NCBI GenBank assembly: GCA_016748015.1
Contig: JAAOMT010000239.1
Coordinates: forward strand, 582,902 to 644,615
DNA length: 61,714 bases
Direction: 5' to 3'
DNA from: Geosiphon pyriformis
Taxonomy: Eukaryota > Glomeromycota > Glomeromycetes > Archaeosporales > Geosiphonaceae
Shown: piece after piece, positions 46,848-59,640 of the stretch
Layout: every line of letters starts with the position of its first letter
Numbering within the stretch: the stretch's first letter is position 1
Program-made: the position numbers and the translations under genes
Notes under the pieces: generated by a model
The model's input: the letters and a program-made list of their open reading frames with translations, nothing else
The model's database searches: none
What the model was told of the DNA's origin: nothing

Positions 46848-48322
46848 ATGGAAAACAAAGAAATTAAAAGAACAACTCGTCCATACGCTCATAATTGCAA
46901 TGAATGTCAACGGTGTCAACAGAGTATTAAAAATAATTATAATCATTGTAGAGCATGCTGGTTCATGTTTTTTGAAAAACATTATAAAGACTTTTCAAGT
47001 GGCAATGAAGAAGTTGATAAAATAATTAAGAATCCAATCTATATTCATAATAATGGTGAATTGAATTACTATGAATGGATTCCATGGGAGCGTTTGTTGT
47101 ATATCAACGAAATTGCTAGAGGAGGGTTTGGTATAATTTATAAAGCAACCCTAATTGATGGATTAATTGATAAATCTACAATAAAACATGATGGTTCAAT
47201 GGAATATGAAAGACATAAGAAAGGGATAGAAGTGGCAATAAAAATTATAAAAACGAACAGTTCAGAAGTGTTTAAAGAGGTAAGCAAACTATTTATATTT
47301 ATATATTAATTTAATTCACATTTACCTATTATTTAATTACTATATATATTATCTATTTACTTAATCTTTTTTACACTGTGTTTTGATAGTTATATATTCA
47401 AAGAGCTATGTTTAGTTATAAGGGATATGAAAGTACTTGTGTCTCTAAAATATTGGGGATTACGCAAAACGCTGAAACACTCGAGTATGGAATTTTGATG
47501 GAGTTTGCCGAACATGGAGATATGCGAAAATATTTGTCAACAAATTTTCATTCTACGAGTTGGAATAATAAATTACGTATCGCACTTCATATAACTATTG
47601 GACTTAATTTAATTCATTCTTCTGGTATGGTTCATCGTGATTTACACTCGGGCAACATCCTACAATTAAGTGAAAACTGGGTAAATATTGGAGACCTCGG
47701 ATTATGTCAACCTACAAACCATGAAGCAACAACAACAGAGGAAAAAAAGATATTCGGAGTGATTCCATATATTCCACCAGAAGTTTTAAGAGGAGAAAAG
47801 TTTACAAAAGCTGGTGATATTTACAGTCTAGGAATGTTATTATGGGAATTGTCAACAGGAAAACCTCCTTTTCATGATTGTCCTCATGACGAAATCCTTA
47901 TAATGGCTATTTTAAATGGTCAAAGACTTAATATTACCTCCCCACTTATTCCACCTCCAATTGCTAAACTCATTAAAAAGTGTTGGAATGCTAATCCTAA
48001 GAATCGTCCTACTGCTAGAGAACTTACAGGAAAGTTTAGGAAACTTCTTGATTTGTATAATAATCATATATTTAGATTGATATACTTTGGGAAATCAGAT
48101 AAACTCATAAGAAAAATAGCAAAAAATGACTCGATAACAACAAAGATAGCAATTCATCCAGAAGCAGTTTATACAAGTCGTCTTTTAACTGCTCAAATGG
48201 TCAATTTTTCAACAGGTTTGTTTATTTAATTTATAAAATGATTCATTTTATTTGCTTTAATTACATATTTTAACTTTCTTTTTAAAGAATTAGTCTATTT
48301 ACCTGAGAGTAAAAAAAGGTGA
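46848..48322 (+). CDS. Tyrosine-kinase-like protein kinase, three exons
   Basis: Proposed CDS: 46848-47279, 47390-48215, 48288-48322 (430 aa). Intron 1 is GTAAGC...ATAG, phase 0; intron 2 is GTTTGT...AAAG, phase 1. An N-terminal Cys motif (CNECQRCQQ, then HCRACW) precedes SSGNEEVDKII. The kinase domain has the Gly loop IARGGFGIIYKA, VAIKIIK with the ATP-binding Lys, HRDLHSGNIL with the catalytic Asp, GDLGLCQP (DLG in place of DFG), PPEVL, and GDIYSLGMLLWEL. All catalytic residues are present, so it should be active. This architecture belongs to the kinase family greatly expanded in Glomeromycotina. ATG 46848 is preferred because no earlier in-frame ATG exists. Exon 3 is short and is the weakest part of the model; without it the frame ends at 48229. 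Confidence 0.85.
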
Positions 48323-48579
48323 TGAAAATTTTGAGTGTAATCGTTTAAATGAGTTTAAATAGATTTAATCATATTTTGTTTCTTTTTAATTATAAACCAA
48401 TCATAAATCAATCACAATTAGATTAGAATTATATTTTATATTTAGCAAAATTATCTTTTATTAATAAATTTAAATATATACATGTAACATTCTGTGGAAA
48501 AATTATTTTGCTAAAAATATCTTCATTTGCCATTTTACCGTTTTAAAAAAAAAAATTTCATTATCTTTTAATATTCATA

Positions 48580-48905
48580 ATGTTGATTTAATAGTTTTGG
48601 CTTGAGTTTTTTGTATAAAAAACAGATATTCAATAATCTAATAATTTTCAACAGATTTATTTTGGTGTTTTTTATTTTTTAAATAGGTTATTAATTTTAA
48701 AGAGTTAATTTTATATTTATAGTATATATTTTTTACCAAATTTTTATTAATGTCATAATCTTATTTTTATATTTTTTCAATAAATAAATTTAACAATAAT
48801 AATAAAACAGCAAATAAAATAAAAATAAAATAAAAATAAAAAATTAGTACTTATAATTAAGAATTATTAGTTTAAAGTAATAGTATTTTAATTATGTTTT
48901 TGGCA
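48580..48905 (-). repeat. Decayed inverted LTR fragment of family G2
   Basis: Read in reverse it contains TATACAAAAAACTCAAGCC and other U5/R parts of the G2 LTR (compare 25040-24700). It lies about 260 bp after the kinase stop codon. The rest of the LTR and any element body are not visible. Confidence 0.5.
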
Positions 48906-50244
48906 TTTGTTATTTTGTAGTTTTAATAATAATGTTTATTAAGAATAATTTTAACTTAAAGATAATAATAGTTTTTAATTCTTTTGTTAAGTTAATTTTT
49001 ATATATTTTTATATATTTTTTAATATTTTTTTGTTATTTATTATATATATATATATTTCTAATAATACAAAATATTTTGGAATTTTTAATTATTTTTGGT
49101 ATTTTTGGCATTTTTAAAAAAATTTTAGATTTTTTTTAGTAATTTTAATATTCTATTATTTAATTAGTTTAATATTATTTATTTATTTTTATTATTTATT
49201 ATTTTTGTTATTTAATAATACCAATAAACTAATAAATAAAAATTTTTACTACACAAAAAACTTAACAAAATGTTTATAAAAAACAACAAAAATAGTTTTA
49301 TAAACAAAAGCTAAATAATTTAAACTTTAATATTTATAATAGTTTTAATAATTAAAAGTTTTTTACCAAATACAACTTTTATGTAAAATATTATTTTTAA
49401 TAACTATTTTATTAAAAACTTTCTTAAACTTAAAAACAATAATAATAGATTTTTAATAACATAAAAATTAAAATATTTAATTATCAACTTAAAAAACCAA
49501 ATTACTTATTATATAAGCTATATAAACAAAAAAATTAGTTAATTTGGCTTTAAAAACATTATAAAAAGCAATAATTTTTTTTATTTAACAAAAAAAAGAT
49601 TTTAATATTATTTTTTATTATTAAAACTAACTAATAAGCAAAAAAAGTTTTAATAATATTAAGAAACTTAAAATATACAATAATATAATATTACAAATCA
49701 ACAAATTTTAGTTTAATATTTACAATATTATTAAAAAAAATATTCAAAAAAATATTATATAAAGTTAAAACAAAAACAAATAACAAATAATTTTGTAATT
49801 TCAAAAATAGTAAAAAAACAAAAAACTTAATTTAAACAGAAATATTTAAAAAATCTTAAAATATAAATTTTATATAAAAAAATTTTATATTAATTAACAT
49901 TAAAATATACAAATTAAAAAACAAATTTAACATAAGTTGATTTAATTTTAGCAATTTTATTAAATATTAAAATAAAAACTATTTATTTAAAAATTTTTTA
50001 ATAATTTATAATAATTTTTTAATTATTATTAAAAACAGTATTTTTAAAGAACAAAGAAAAAAATAATTTTTAATTTTTATTTAATTAATTTAATTTTTAA
50101 ATATTAAATATTTTAATAAATTAATTAGTTAAAATTATATATAAAAACATAGTTTTTTTTGTTTTTAAATTAATAAAAATTAGTCTGAATTTAATATATT
50201 AAGCAATTCAATTATATATTAATTAAAATCAATTTTAATAAATA

Positions 50245-50280
<36 letters not shown>

Positions 50281-51067
50281 AATAAAAAAAACCTATTATT
50301 TATAATTAAATTTAGATAAATACTATAATTAATACAATTATGATTTTATTTTTTACAAAAAAAGAAATTAATTTTAAAAAAATAATAACTTTAAATAAAA
50401 AAATAGAATTTTTAATTTTTTAACTTTTTTAATTATTTAAATAAATATAAATAAAAAAAATAGTTTTGCTATTAGTTTATTTTCAAAAAAATTTTGAGTT
50501 TTTATAATAATAATAATTATATTAAAACTATTTTTAATTAGTTATTTAAAAAAAACTTAATCTTTTTTTAAAACAAAAAATAGTGTTTTAATAGCAAATA
50601 AAAACTGTTTTGTTTTTATATTACTTAAAAAAAACATTTTAAAAAAGTATTGTTTAACTGTTTTTACTTTAAAAAAAAGTTTTTTAACTATTAAAATTAA
50701 CAAAAACAATATTACAAATTAAAACTAAAAATATATAATCATAAAAAAAATTTTTATATTTTATAAAACAATAATAAATATTTATAAATATTTAAATAAA
50801 AAATTAATAATAATTATTATTTTTCTATTTTTAAAATTATTTGTTTAAGTTTAAATATTTTTTAAAACCAAAAATTTTACATTATTAAAAAGTTTAAATT
50901 AATAACTAAAATTAATTTACATTAATATTAACTTAATTAATTATTTAAAAAAAACAAAGTAATTACTAAAAAAATCAAAAAAAAAGAATATATTAAAACC
51001 ATTTTTAAATTTATTTTTAAAAAAAAATTAGAAAAAAAAAAACAAAAAAAAAATATATAATTATTTT
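48906..51067. other. AT-rich desert, no gene seen
   Basis: 2.1 kb of nearly pure A+T with an (ATT)n microsatellite at about 50244-50279 and a poly-A-rich end (50950-51060). The 61-codon frame at 48932 is compositional noise. Probably decayed transposon DNA, but I could not align it. Confidence 0.55.
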
Positions 51068-51541
51068 ATTTTTTATTATCATTTTATGAGCGAGGTCCAA
51101 ACGCTACTTAGTATTATACATCATACAAATAATCTAAACTAGGTGCGAATCATGCACTTTCTACATGTGACCAGCCACTCAGGCCAGTCAAGACAACACT
51201 ACACACGTATATGCACAGAGACTGCGTCCCCAATACCTGAAAAAAATGAACAAAACTTATAAAACCCAAAACTAATCCCAAAAGCTTTAGTCATACCCAA
51301 CCACCTAATCACACCAGCCAAAAACGCCAAAAACAAACCAGAAATTGACGCGGAAATGAATCCATCACGTGGAATCAAACCATGCCTCTCTATAAACACC
51401 TGGTGTTTAGCACAGACCAACCAGATACCATTCCGAAATGTGAGACAAAACTCATGTACAAAGCTTACAATCCTTTTAGTACCTTCCTTAGAATCTTCAA
51501 AAACCGAGACAGACTCATGAAACCAGTCATCAAAATATTTT
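51068..51541 (-). mobile_element. LINE-C, 5'-truncated 3' end
   Basis: The last about 110 codons of a LINE ORF2 (stop TAG 51199) plus 3' UTR. FLAFLAGVIRWLGM and FCSFFSGIGDAVSVHIRV align with the end of LINE-B ORF2 (CFFFSGLDGS near 36945). The 3' UTR keeps the conserved CACTTTCTACATGTG block shared with 36868. Abrupt loss of homology at 51541 is the usual 5' truncation left by target-primed reverse transcription. Confidence 0.8.
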
Positions 51542-51639
51542 TTATATTATTAAAATTTTAAAATTTTTGAAAAAAATATTAAAACTAGTCTTTAAAAATA
51601 GTTTAACAAAAAAGCCAATACAGCAAATACAAACAAATA

Positions 51640-52761
51640 TAATACTATTAAAATATTAATAGTAAAAACTGTTTTTAGTGGTCATTAAAGCATTTTTTTC
51701 ATCTTTGGCTGATTTTTTTTTAATCAAAATTTTTTCAAAAAGATATACTTAAGTTAATTTTAGTGTTGTTTCTACCTTCTTCAAAAACTTAAAAATTTTT
51801 AATAGCAGATTAATTAATAAGCTAGTTTTCTTTTTTATAACTTTTACATCTAATGCTGTTAGCACTATTTTTTCAAAAAAAATAGTTAAAAAGACCAAAA
51901 ATTCAAAAAATTAAGAACAGTTACTTATTTATACTATTGTTATATTGAATTTTTTTGTGGTTTCTAATAAAATCTCTGTTGTATTATCTGATATATTATT
52001 TAAAATAGACTAAAATTAACTATTGGCTATATTGTTAAATATGGTGTCTTTTGGCAAATTCTTACTGGTTTTAGAAACAAAGTAATTATTTCTTATAAAA
52101 TTATCTGTTCTTGAAAATTAAACTAATCAGATAGAAACTGAATTATTCTCTTTATTGGTTTTTAATACTACTACTGATAGTACTTAAAAAATTATTACTA
52201 ATTGTCAAAAATTTACTAAATATATGGTTTTTACTTTAATGTTTAATATTACTTTCAAAATCAAATTGGCTCATATTAAAGTTGTTTTCCAGTCTGTATA
52301 TGGTTTTTTAAGTGTGAAATCAATATTAAAAGACAATATAAAACTTTTTTGTATAAAGTTTGCTTCTTAGAAGTCTTTAAAAACTGCTTTTTTGATTGAA
52401 CTTACAAGTTCTGTTTATTTAGCTATTTTTAAAATTGCCAAGTTTTTGGTAATTTTTAAGTGTGGTTTTTTTTGTTGTTGTTGTACTACATAATATGCTT
52501 TTGAATATATCTGCTACTAATATTAAGACAGTTTTTAGTGTGTTTAATAAAATTACCTGTATTATATTAAAATTTGTTAGTGTTTAGCAATATATGATTG
52601 TTTATTTTAATAAAATAAACTTTGTTGTATCTGCTTTGAATTATTGATTAGTTTTAATAAATAAAAATAGTGTTAAAATTTTCTTCTTGGTAAATTTAAA
52701 TAACATTATTCTGTTTTGTAATAGGTTTAAAATCAAGTTAATCAACATTTTTTCTGGCTGT
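51640..52761 (+). pseudogene. LINE-F ORF1 remnant, moderately decayed
   Basis: The best preserved copy of the second LINE family. One frame over 52228-52460 reads FTLMFNITFKIKLAHIK, YGFLSVKSILKDNIKLF, then a stop in FAS-stop-KSLKTAF and LAIFKIAKFLVIFK. RRM-like order is suspected. Upstream sequence (51679-52140) is also coding-like but broken. The frame ends FKIKLINIFSGC where gypsy-3 inserted. It serves as the reference for the more mutated copies at 5.5, 36.2, 43.6 and 44.7 kb. Confidence 0.65.
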
Positions 52762-53622
52762 TGTTACTCATAAAATATAAAAAGTATATTAGCACATAAA
52801 TTAGCCAATCAAAGGTAAATGTAGTAAAATATAGAATTTCAGGATTCCTTTTAGAGAAATTGCAGGATTCTAGAAATTTCAGGATTTTCATACAAAGAAT
52901 TGCAGGATTCTAGAATTTCAGGATTTCTTTTAAAGGAATTACAGGATTCCAAAAATTCCAGAATTCTTGGTGTAAAAAATTGAAGAATTAAGAAATCTTA
53001 ATTATGTATATATAGTAATAGTATTAGAAGTAGAAAAAACAAACCTCTCAGTTTAGATTTGATCTAAGCAATCTTTTTATTCCCAAATATCAATAAATAA
53101 TTATTTACTATCTTAATCTATTTTCCACTATCAATACTTTATGTTAATAGCAATTGATACTTAAAACCCACTGGAACAATAACTCTTGATTACAGCTATT
53201 GACAGAATATTAATATTTATTGCCTTGATTTATTTTTTTTATTTTCTTTTATTTTCTTTTGTTATTTTTTTTTGTTGTTTACTAATTGAAGTTAAAGAGT
53301 AAAGCATTAAGTTATTGACATCATAGATAGCTTAGTAAAAGACTCAGAAATAAGGGTAGAATTATATATATATTAATGGATAACTTACCAGAAAAACACA
53401 ACTGCTAGATTAAACTGGCCACTATACTGAAAACAGAAATTGGAAAAACGACTTGAAAGATCAACCAAAACTAATCATAGTAAATTTTTGTCTATTATAC
53501 AAAAAATTCAACCAAAACTTTCAAATCACAAAAACTTTTAGAAACCAACATTATTATATTAATTGAGCACCAAGTTATGGGTTTGTTATTTGCTTTGAGA
53601 CCCCAAATAATCATTTGTAACA
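52762..53622 (+). repeat. Gypsy-3 5' LTR (861 bp)
   Basis: TGTTACTCATA at the start, TTTGTAACA at the end. U3 repeats on CAGGATTC (about 52840-52965), TATA-like TATGTATATATAGTA near 53004. Followed 2 bp later by TGGTGCTTCCTGTAAGG (53625-53641), the primer-binding site. Confidence 0.9.
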
Positions 53623-53689
53623 TTTGGTGCTTCCTGTAAGGTATAATCCTACAGAGAACCAGCACCAATACAACAATAATCGAAAAGTG

Positions 53690-55780
53690 GCAGAACCAGA
53701 AAGAATAGAGACAAACCATTTAGGATTTGCCAAATCTTTGTTTTAATACTATTGTCAATACTTAGAATTAACCAACAATTACCTATTAGTAGAATTAGTC
53801 TTCAATTTCTATGTCAACAAAAAAATTTCATATTTGTTAGGAGTACCAGTAAAAACTGACTCAGCCAGAAGAAATTTCTACAATGAATTAATCCAAAATA
53901 CCAGCCTACTAACAAATTATAATTTCACAGCAACTTTTACTAAAATCAATAAAAAAATTAAAATCTATACTCAACAAAGATATCCAATTACTTATGTAAA
54001 CAAAGGCAAAAGAAAGCTACAAACATCAACAATAACACCTCAAAGAGTACAACCATCTACTTGGAAGAAAACAAGACTCAAATTACCAACCAATCCATCA
54101 TACTACTATACACCCAGAAGTGGCATCAACATCTCATTAGCAGGCATGTCCACATCAAATGCAAAAACTCCATTGGCATGAATACTCTTTCAAAGTAAAC
54201 AATCAAAAACTGATCTATTAGGAACCTATAGTAAATATTTCAAGAGATTTAAGTCATGATTACCAACATCATCAAAATTTTGATCACTGCCACCTCTACC
54301 AAATTTGGAATTGTGAGTCCTTGAAAAGTAATAAAATTAGAGAAAAAGAAAGACAACAATTAGGAATTCAATTACCAAAACCTGATTATCGAAAACCCCA
54401 AAATCAAAACCCTAAACATTCAAACTCAGCAAAATCCAATTTTGGAAAATCTGGAAATTGAAACTCTGAATTTTCAAACTTCTCAAAATTAGAACAATTC
54501 AAACCCCAACATAATCAATCAACAAAACTTATCTCTGATAAACATGATTGATCAGCTACCAATTAAGAGGATTTAACAGCCATAATTACCACATCAACAA
54601 TAATTGCAGCAATTATTTCAACAACCATCACAACAACTACAACAAATAGCATATGTACCAATTGCCAAAATCAAAAAATTCACTGGTAAAGAGGATAACA
54701 CCCAGGTGTGACTAAACAATATCGAAAAGACTATTGCAGCCAATGGATGAAATGATGCCAGAGCCATATAAGCCATTTCATATTTTCTTTAGGATACCAC
54801 CAACTTATAGTATTAAAGCTTAATTAACAAACCCCAGGACTTCAATGCATTTAAGCTTGTGTTTCTACAATACTTTAGTAACAATAATAGTATCAATCAA
54901 CTGGCAAATACTTTTACCACCATTAAACAAGGAGAAAATAAAGTAGTTACTACCTATCTAGGATGCTTCTATAGGAATCTGCGCCAAATACAGACAATTC
55001 AAGCTGATTATTTTATAATACTACAAATCTTAAACCAATTCATTAGAGGCCTGCACAGTAGCATCCTCCAATACATACACCTATTGCATCCAGCAGACCT
55101 TCAAGTCACCATTACAAATGCCAAAAATTTTGAAGTAGCTAAACTTAAAGCCAATTATGCCCAAGCTATAAATTTAATAATAAACAGATTATCTGACTTG
55201 GATTTCAAATTGAAGCAATTTGGAAAGTCAATCAATCAGAAATTGGAAGGATACTTAGCTAACAACACACAAGCAATTTATCAACCTTTACAATAATGCA
55301 ATAATCAAAGAAACTTCAATTATTTCCAAAATTAACCACATCTATCATCATCAACCAATCAACCATAACAACAGAAAACATGTGTTTGCTATTATTGTGG
55401 TAAATAAAGACATCTGCAATTTGAATGTTATAAAAAGATAAGCAACCAATAATCGGAAAATTAGTATTGAAACTCTGATCACCACTTCTAAACTCAGAAT
55501 TATGTTAGTAATTAATTACAAAAACATTACCAATATTAACCACATTATGCTCAAATAACTTAACCAATTTATCAAACCCTAATGACACAGTAATTATACT
55601 TACCTCTGATATATTAGCCTCCAGCACCAATTTATTAACCGACAACACTTATAATTTATCAACCACCATAGCCACAAATAATTTATCAAACTTCAGCAAT
55701 TTAACCATCACCATCAAACTCAGCTTATCTGACACCTGAAAATCAAAGACCAAGAATCACCCATATGCAGCAAAACTGGA
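53690..55780 (+). pseudogene. gag: Gypsy-3 Gag (broken)
   Basis: Starts at the same GTGGCAGAA as gypsy-2 and follows its gag to the Gln/Pro-rich tail. It retains the gag region FLQYFSNNNSINQLANTFT (about 54860) and a knuckle near 55385 reading CVCYYCG, whose later part is degraded. Frames change several times, and stops are frequent. Confidence 0.8.
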
Positions 55781-55859
55781 AATTGGCAATAGTTATGCAC
55801 CAACTGATCTCTAGTTTCTTAGCCCAACTGTCAGGATTATGCCAGTAGAGTTCAGGAAC

Positions 55860-56470
55860 TGGGTATACCCAAAACTCGAGTTTCTAGAACTATTTAAGTC
55901 TTTTGGTTACCACAAAAAACACCTTATTCAATAACATAGAAACCAACCAAACACAACTACTCACTAGCAACATACTTCCAGCTACTATCACCAACAACAA
56001 ATTACTAGCAGAAATTTTTTTGTTCAAACTTGAGGAACTGTCATCCATGCTTTTGTTTAATGGAGCCATGCTTAAAAAAAAACTGATCACTACTATGTAC
56101 ACTGATGCTATAGTTGATGACCATTCCATCAAACTTATATTAAATAGTAGGTCAGCAGACAGCATTATCACACAACAACTCATGAACCAATTAGGTTGCT
56201 GAGTTGATTGTGCTGCCAATATCAGAATTATAACAGCTGATGAAATGACCAAAACTCCAATTGGCAAGATTGATAACCTCCCTATAGAAGTCAATGACAT
56301 CATAGTACTAATCAAGGTATTAGTCATGGAAGCCACTCAGTACTAAGCACTCATTGGCAATAACTGGTTGTCTAAAACCAATGCAATACTTGACTGGAAC
56401 ACATAGAAGCTCTAACTTAGCCAGAATAGTCAACACACATGTGTACCAGCTATGTGTGGCCACTTTAAGC
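55860..56470 (+). pseudogene. pol: Gypsy-3 aspartic protease (broken)
   Basis: Matches gypsy-2 protease. The active site reads LILNSRSADSII: Asn for Asp, and both Gly residues changed (to Arg and Asp), all explained by G to A. The C-terminal part ATQY then stop in place of Q, ALIGNNWLSK. Confidence 0.78.
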
Positions 56471-57560
56471 CTATCACTATGCAATCAGTACTCCTCATCA
56501 AGTTCAATAACAAAGAAGAAAAACCTACCTGGAAAGCATATCAAATTTCCTAAACCAATGATAACTACAATGAGCTATCATTGATTTTAAACTGAGAAAA
56601 AAAAGACAGAGAAAAAAGAAAAGAAAGAGAAGGAAACATACCTGAAGAAACCAATGACAACACAGAAACTAACAGTTGGGAAAGATTATACTCTACAGAT
56701 ACCAGACCAGAACCACTTTATATTCCTCTTAGGTGCAAAGACTACAAGAAAAAACTGTCTTTTATGGGAGCTTGAGTCATGTCAGATGAAGATTACTGAA
56801 CAAAAATCTATTACTACTGCAAACCATGTTATTATGAATGCTACAGTTATCCTAAAAAACAAGGCAAGTGAGACAACAAACTATGTCTCACTTGTGACAA
56901 ACAATTACTAGATGAAGAAATATGGAATAACATTTCTGAACAAGAAGAAACATGCGATGCTTTATGTCAGTACACAATCTTTATAAGCGACTGGATTAGT
57001 CATGGAACACCCATTATGGCAGCCTGACACCAAACAATCTTTTGCTTGGACAGTTACCCACATGATAAGAACAAGATCTGACAAATGGCAAATGCCAAAG
57101 TCAAAGACACTTTGTCTAATGAAATTTTAAAGATCAAAAATAACTTACCTAAACCAGTCAATATTGTTTTAATTCCCAATCCAGATGCTTTTCTAAACAT
57201 TGAAGCAGACCCAAAAAAATTCCATAAGCACTACCAGAATCTAACACTTACTAGAAAAAACAAGAGCAAAATTTAAAAGAAATAAACACCCAACTATGTG
57301 ACCACTGTTTGATCTCATATAACTTTTAATATTGTAATAAGTGTGACCTCATTTACAATCTACTATCATGCATAATCTACACAATCCTAGAAGAGGAAAA
57401 ACCAATTAATAGCTACACATCAGAATCAGAATTATAGTTCAATCCTGATTCAAACTCTGACAATAATAACAACAAAAATAATGGTTCCAGCTCTGTACAA
57501 AATAACAATAAAAATAACAACAATCCAGACTTCAATTCAAACTTAGAACAATATATTGTG
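56471..57560 (+). pseudogene. Cys-rich module of gypsy-3 (broken)
   Basis: Second copy of the module at 28031-29233: YYCKPCYY, LCLTCDKQLLDEE, CDALCQYTIFISDW, then CDHCLIS and YCNKCDLIYN near 57300-57350, and an Asn/Ser-rich acidic tail. Several Cys and Gly codons have changed and frames shift. Its presence in two elements shows that the module belongs to the family and is not a chance insertion. Confidence 0.68.
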
Positions 57561-58560
57561 CTTCCTGACCTTACCAAGAAACAAGAACTTAAATGGTTTA
57601 GTGATAATAATAAGAGCATCATACCAGAACATATGTATGATACAGATACTGAGTTTGATCTGAAATATCTAAGAAAAAATACTATCAAGTTGGAACCACA
57701 CTCATGTATCTACATTGATCTTAAAATAGCACTGGAAATCTCAGCAACAACAATAGTTCAATTAGCATCTAGGAGTGGTTTAGCGAAAAAAGGAATTAAC
57801 ATTAGAAGAGAAATAATTAATACAATATACATAAAAAATATCATTATAATACTACAGAATGATTCAAAAAAGGTCTATATTATAGAGCCAAATAAAAAGA
57901 TAACACAGGCAATATTCCTGCTTCTGATTAAAGTAGCTCAATTAGTGTTAATAGAAAAAAGAGAAGAATTAAGAATGACAGTTAAAAGGATACAGGAATT
58001 CGGATCCACAAGTAGAATAAATGTATCAGTTAATATGATAGAGGAAAAAGTTATTAACAAGAGAGAAATTATCTCCAACTATCAATCAATTTCTATTTCA
58101 TCATATAACCAGTACATATTAGCCATAGAAAGAGAAGTAAAAAATCAAGCTCAAATTTTTGAAGCAGAAATTACTATGTGTAAATCAGAAAAGATAGGAC
58201 TTACTAATCTTTACATATTAGCCAAAAACCCAAAACATATAAAAATTCTTATCTATAACACAACAGAAGATGTTTTTGAGATACCAAAAAGAACTACCAT
58301 TGGATATTTAAGCACTGAAGTTGGAGAACAATCACCAAATTCCATTTCAAACTTTTTACAACTGTGTGAATATGTGGATATTACATCACAAACAATATAC
58401 AGACAAAAAAAATGTTATTTGCTCCAATTAGAACAATTGGAACAGATGAACTTGAGAAATCTAGACCCACTACAATGTATATAGCTTAAGATATTATTTA
58501 ACAACTTCAATGACATCTTTGCCAGTGAAAATGAATTTGGCAAAACTAATATTATCTAGC
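57561..58560 (+). pseudogene. dUTPase domain of gypsy-3, catalytic motifs lost
   Basis: Largely open frame aligned with 29240-30217. Motif 1 is DTEFDLK (for DAGFDLR), motif 2 SRSGLAKKG is intact, motif 3 REIINTIYIKNI has Asn for the catalytic Asp, motif 4 KKITQ, motif 5 EFGSTSR. Most changes are G to A. The enzyme should be dead. The stop is near 58482, after which the RT linker continues. Confidence 0.82.
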
Positions 58561-59640
58561 ATTAAATAAAAACTGAAGATGTAATGCCAATTAAGCAAAG
58601 AACATACTGAGTACTACCAGCCAGCCATGAAATCATTCATCAAGAAATCAATCAGATGCTAAATAACAGATTAATTCAGCCATCAATGAGCCCATAATTA
58701 TTATCAGTAGTACTAGTTCATAAGAAAAATAGAAAAATCCACTTTTGTGTGGATTACTGAAAACTGAATGGAGTAACAAAAAAAGATAGCTACCCAACTC
58801 CAAAGATCCAAAAACTTTTTGATGCTTTTGGAGGAAAGAAATAGTTCTCAATATTAAACTTAGAAAGTGGTTACTGGCAAGTAGCCATGAAATCAGAAGA
58901 TAAAAAGAAAATGGCTTTTACAACATAAGAAGAGAATTTCGAATTTAAGATTATGCCATTTGGTTTGATAAATGCTCCCACTATATTTTAACAACTTATG
59001 AAAATAGTCTATACTGGACTGTTATAAAAATTAGTAGTCGTATATCTGGATGACACCAATGTATTTTCCAAAACATTCGATGATCATTTATATCATCTTC
59101 AACAAATATTTGAAAGATTAAGAAGAGCTGGATTAAAATTAAATGCAATTAAGTGTTTCTTTGAAAAAACTGAACTCAAGTTTTTGGAACATGTTGTAAG
59201 CAAAGATGATATCAAAACAGATCCAGACAAGATTAAAGTAGTCAAGAACTTTCCAGTATCAACCAACTTGACATAACAAAGAGCATTCTTAGGATTTGCT
59301 AGATACTATTGCCATTTTATCAAAAATTTTTCTAAGATGGCTTAGCTATTACACTAGCTTCAATCAAAAAACACCAAGTATGAATGGACAGAAAACCAGC
59401 AAAAAGCTTTTAATATATTAAGAAGAAAGCTTATTCAAGCTCCAATATTAATGTATCTAGATCACAGCAAATTATTTATCATTCCTACCAATACATTAGA
59501 CCAAGCATTGGGAGCAGTACTATCACAGAGAAGACTGAATGGAAAAAAACATCCAATAACATATGCCAGTCAAAGTTTGAGTCCAGTGAAAAAGAACTAT
59601 AAAACACCAGCATTAGAACACTTAGCAATCTATTGGGCAG
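58561..59640 (+). pseudogene. pol: Gypsy-3 reverse transcriptase and partial RNase H (broken)
   Basis: RT motifs remain: IHFCVDY, SGYWQVAMKSEDKKKMAF, MPFGLINAP and VVYLDDTNVFSK. RNase H begins ALGAVLSQRRLNGKK and runs to EHLAIYWAV, where the frame passes into the G3 LTR at 59641. Stops and altered residues are scattered. The preceding 4 bp GCAG would be the target duplication. Confidence 0.85.

Larger units (their letters stand above)
52762..59640 (+). mobile_element. Gypsy-3: decayed family G2 element, cut by a G3 insertion
   Basis: 5' LTR 52762-53622 (861 bp), primer site, then gag, protease, Cys-rich module, dUTPase, RT and RNase H in the same order as gypsy-2, ending abruptly in RNase H at 59640. 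It has many stops and several frameshifts, so it is older than gypsy-2. The break is where the G3 LTR begins (TGTTAC at 59641). The remaining 3' part should lie beyond the window. Confidence 0.92.

Noticed and set aside
50244-50279. (ATT)n microsatellite and other simple A/T runs as functional elements
   Set aside because: Expected by composition in deserts of this base content.
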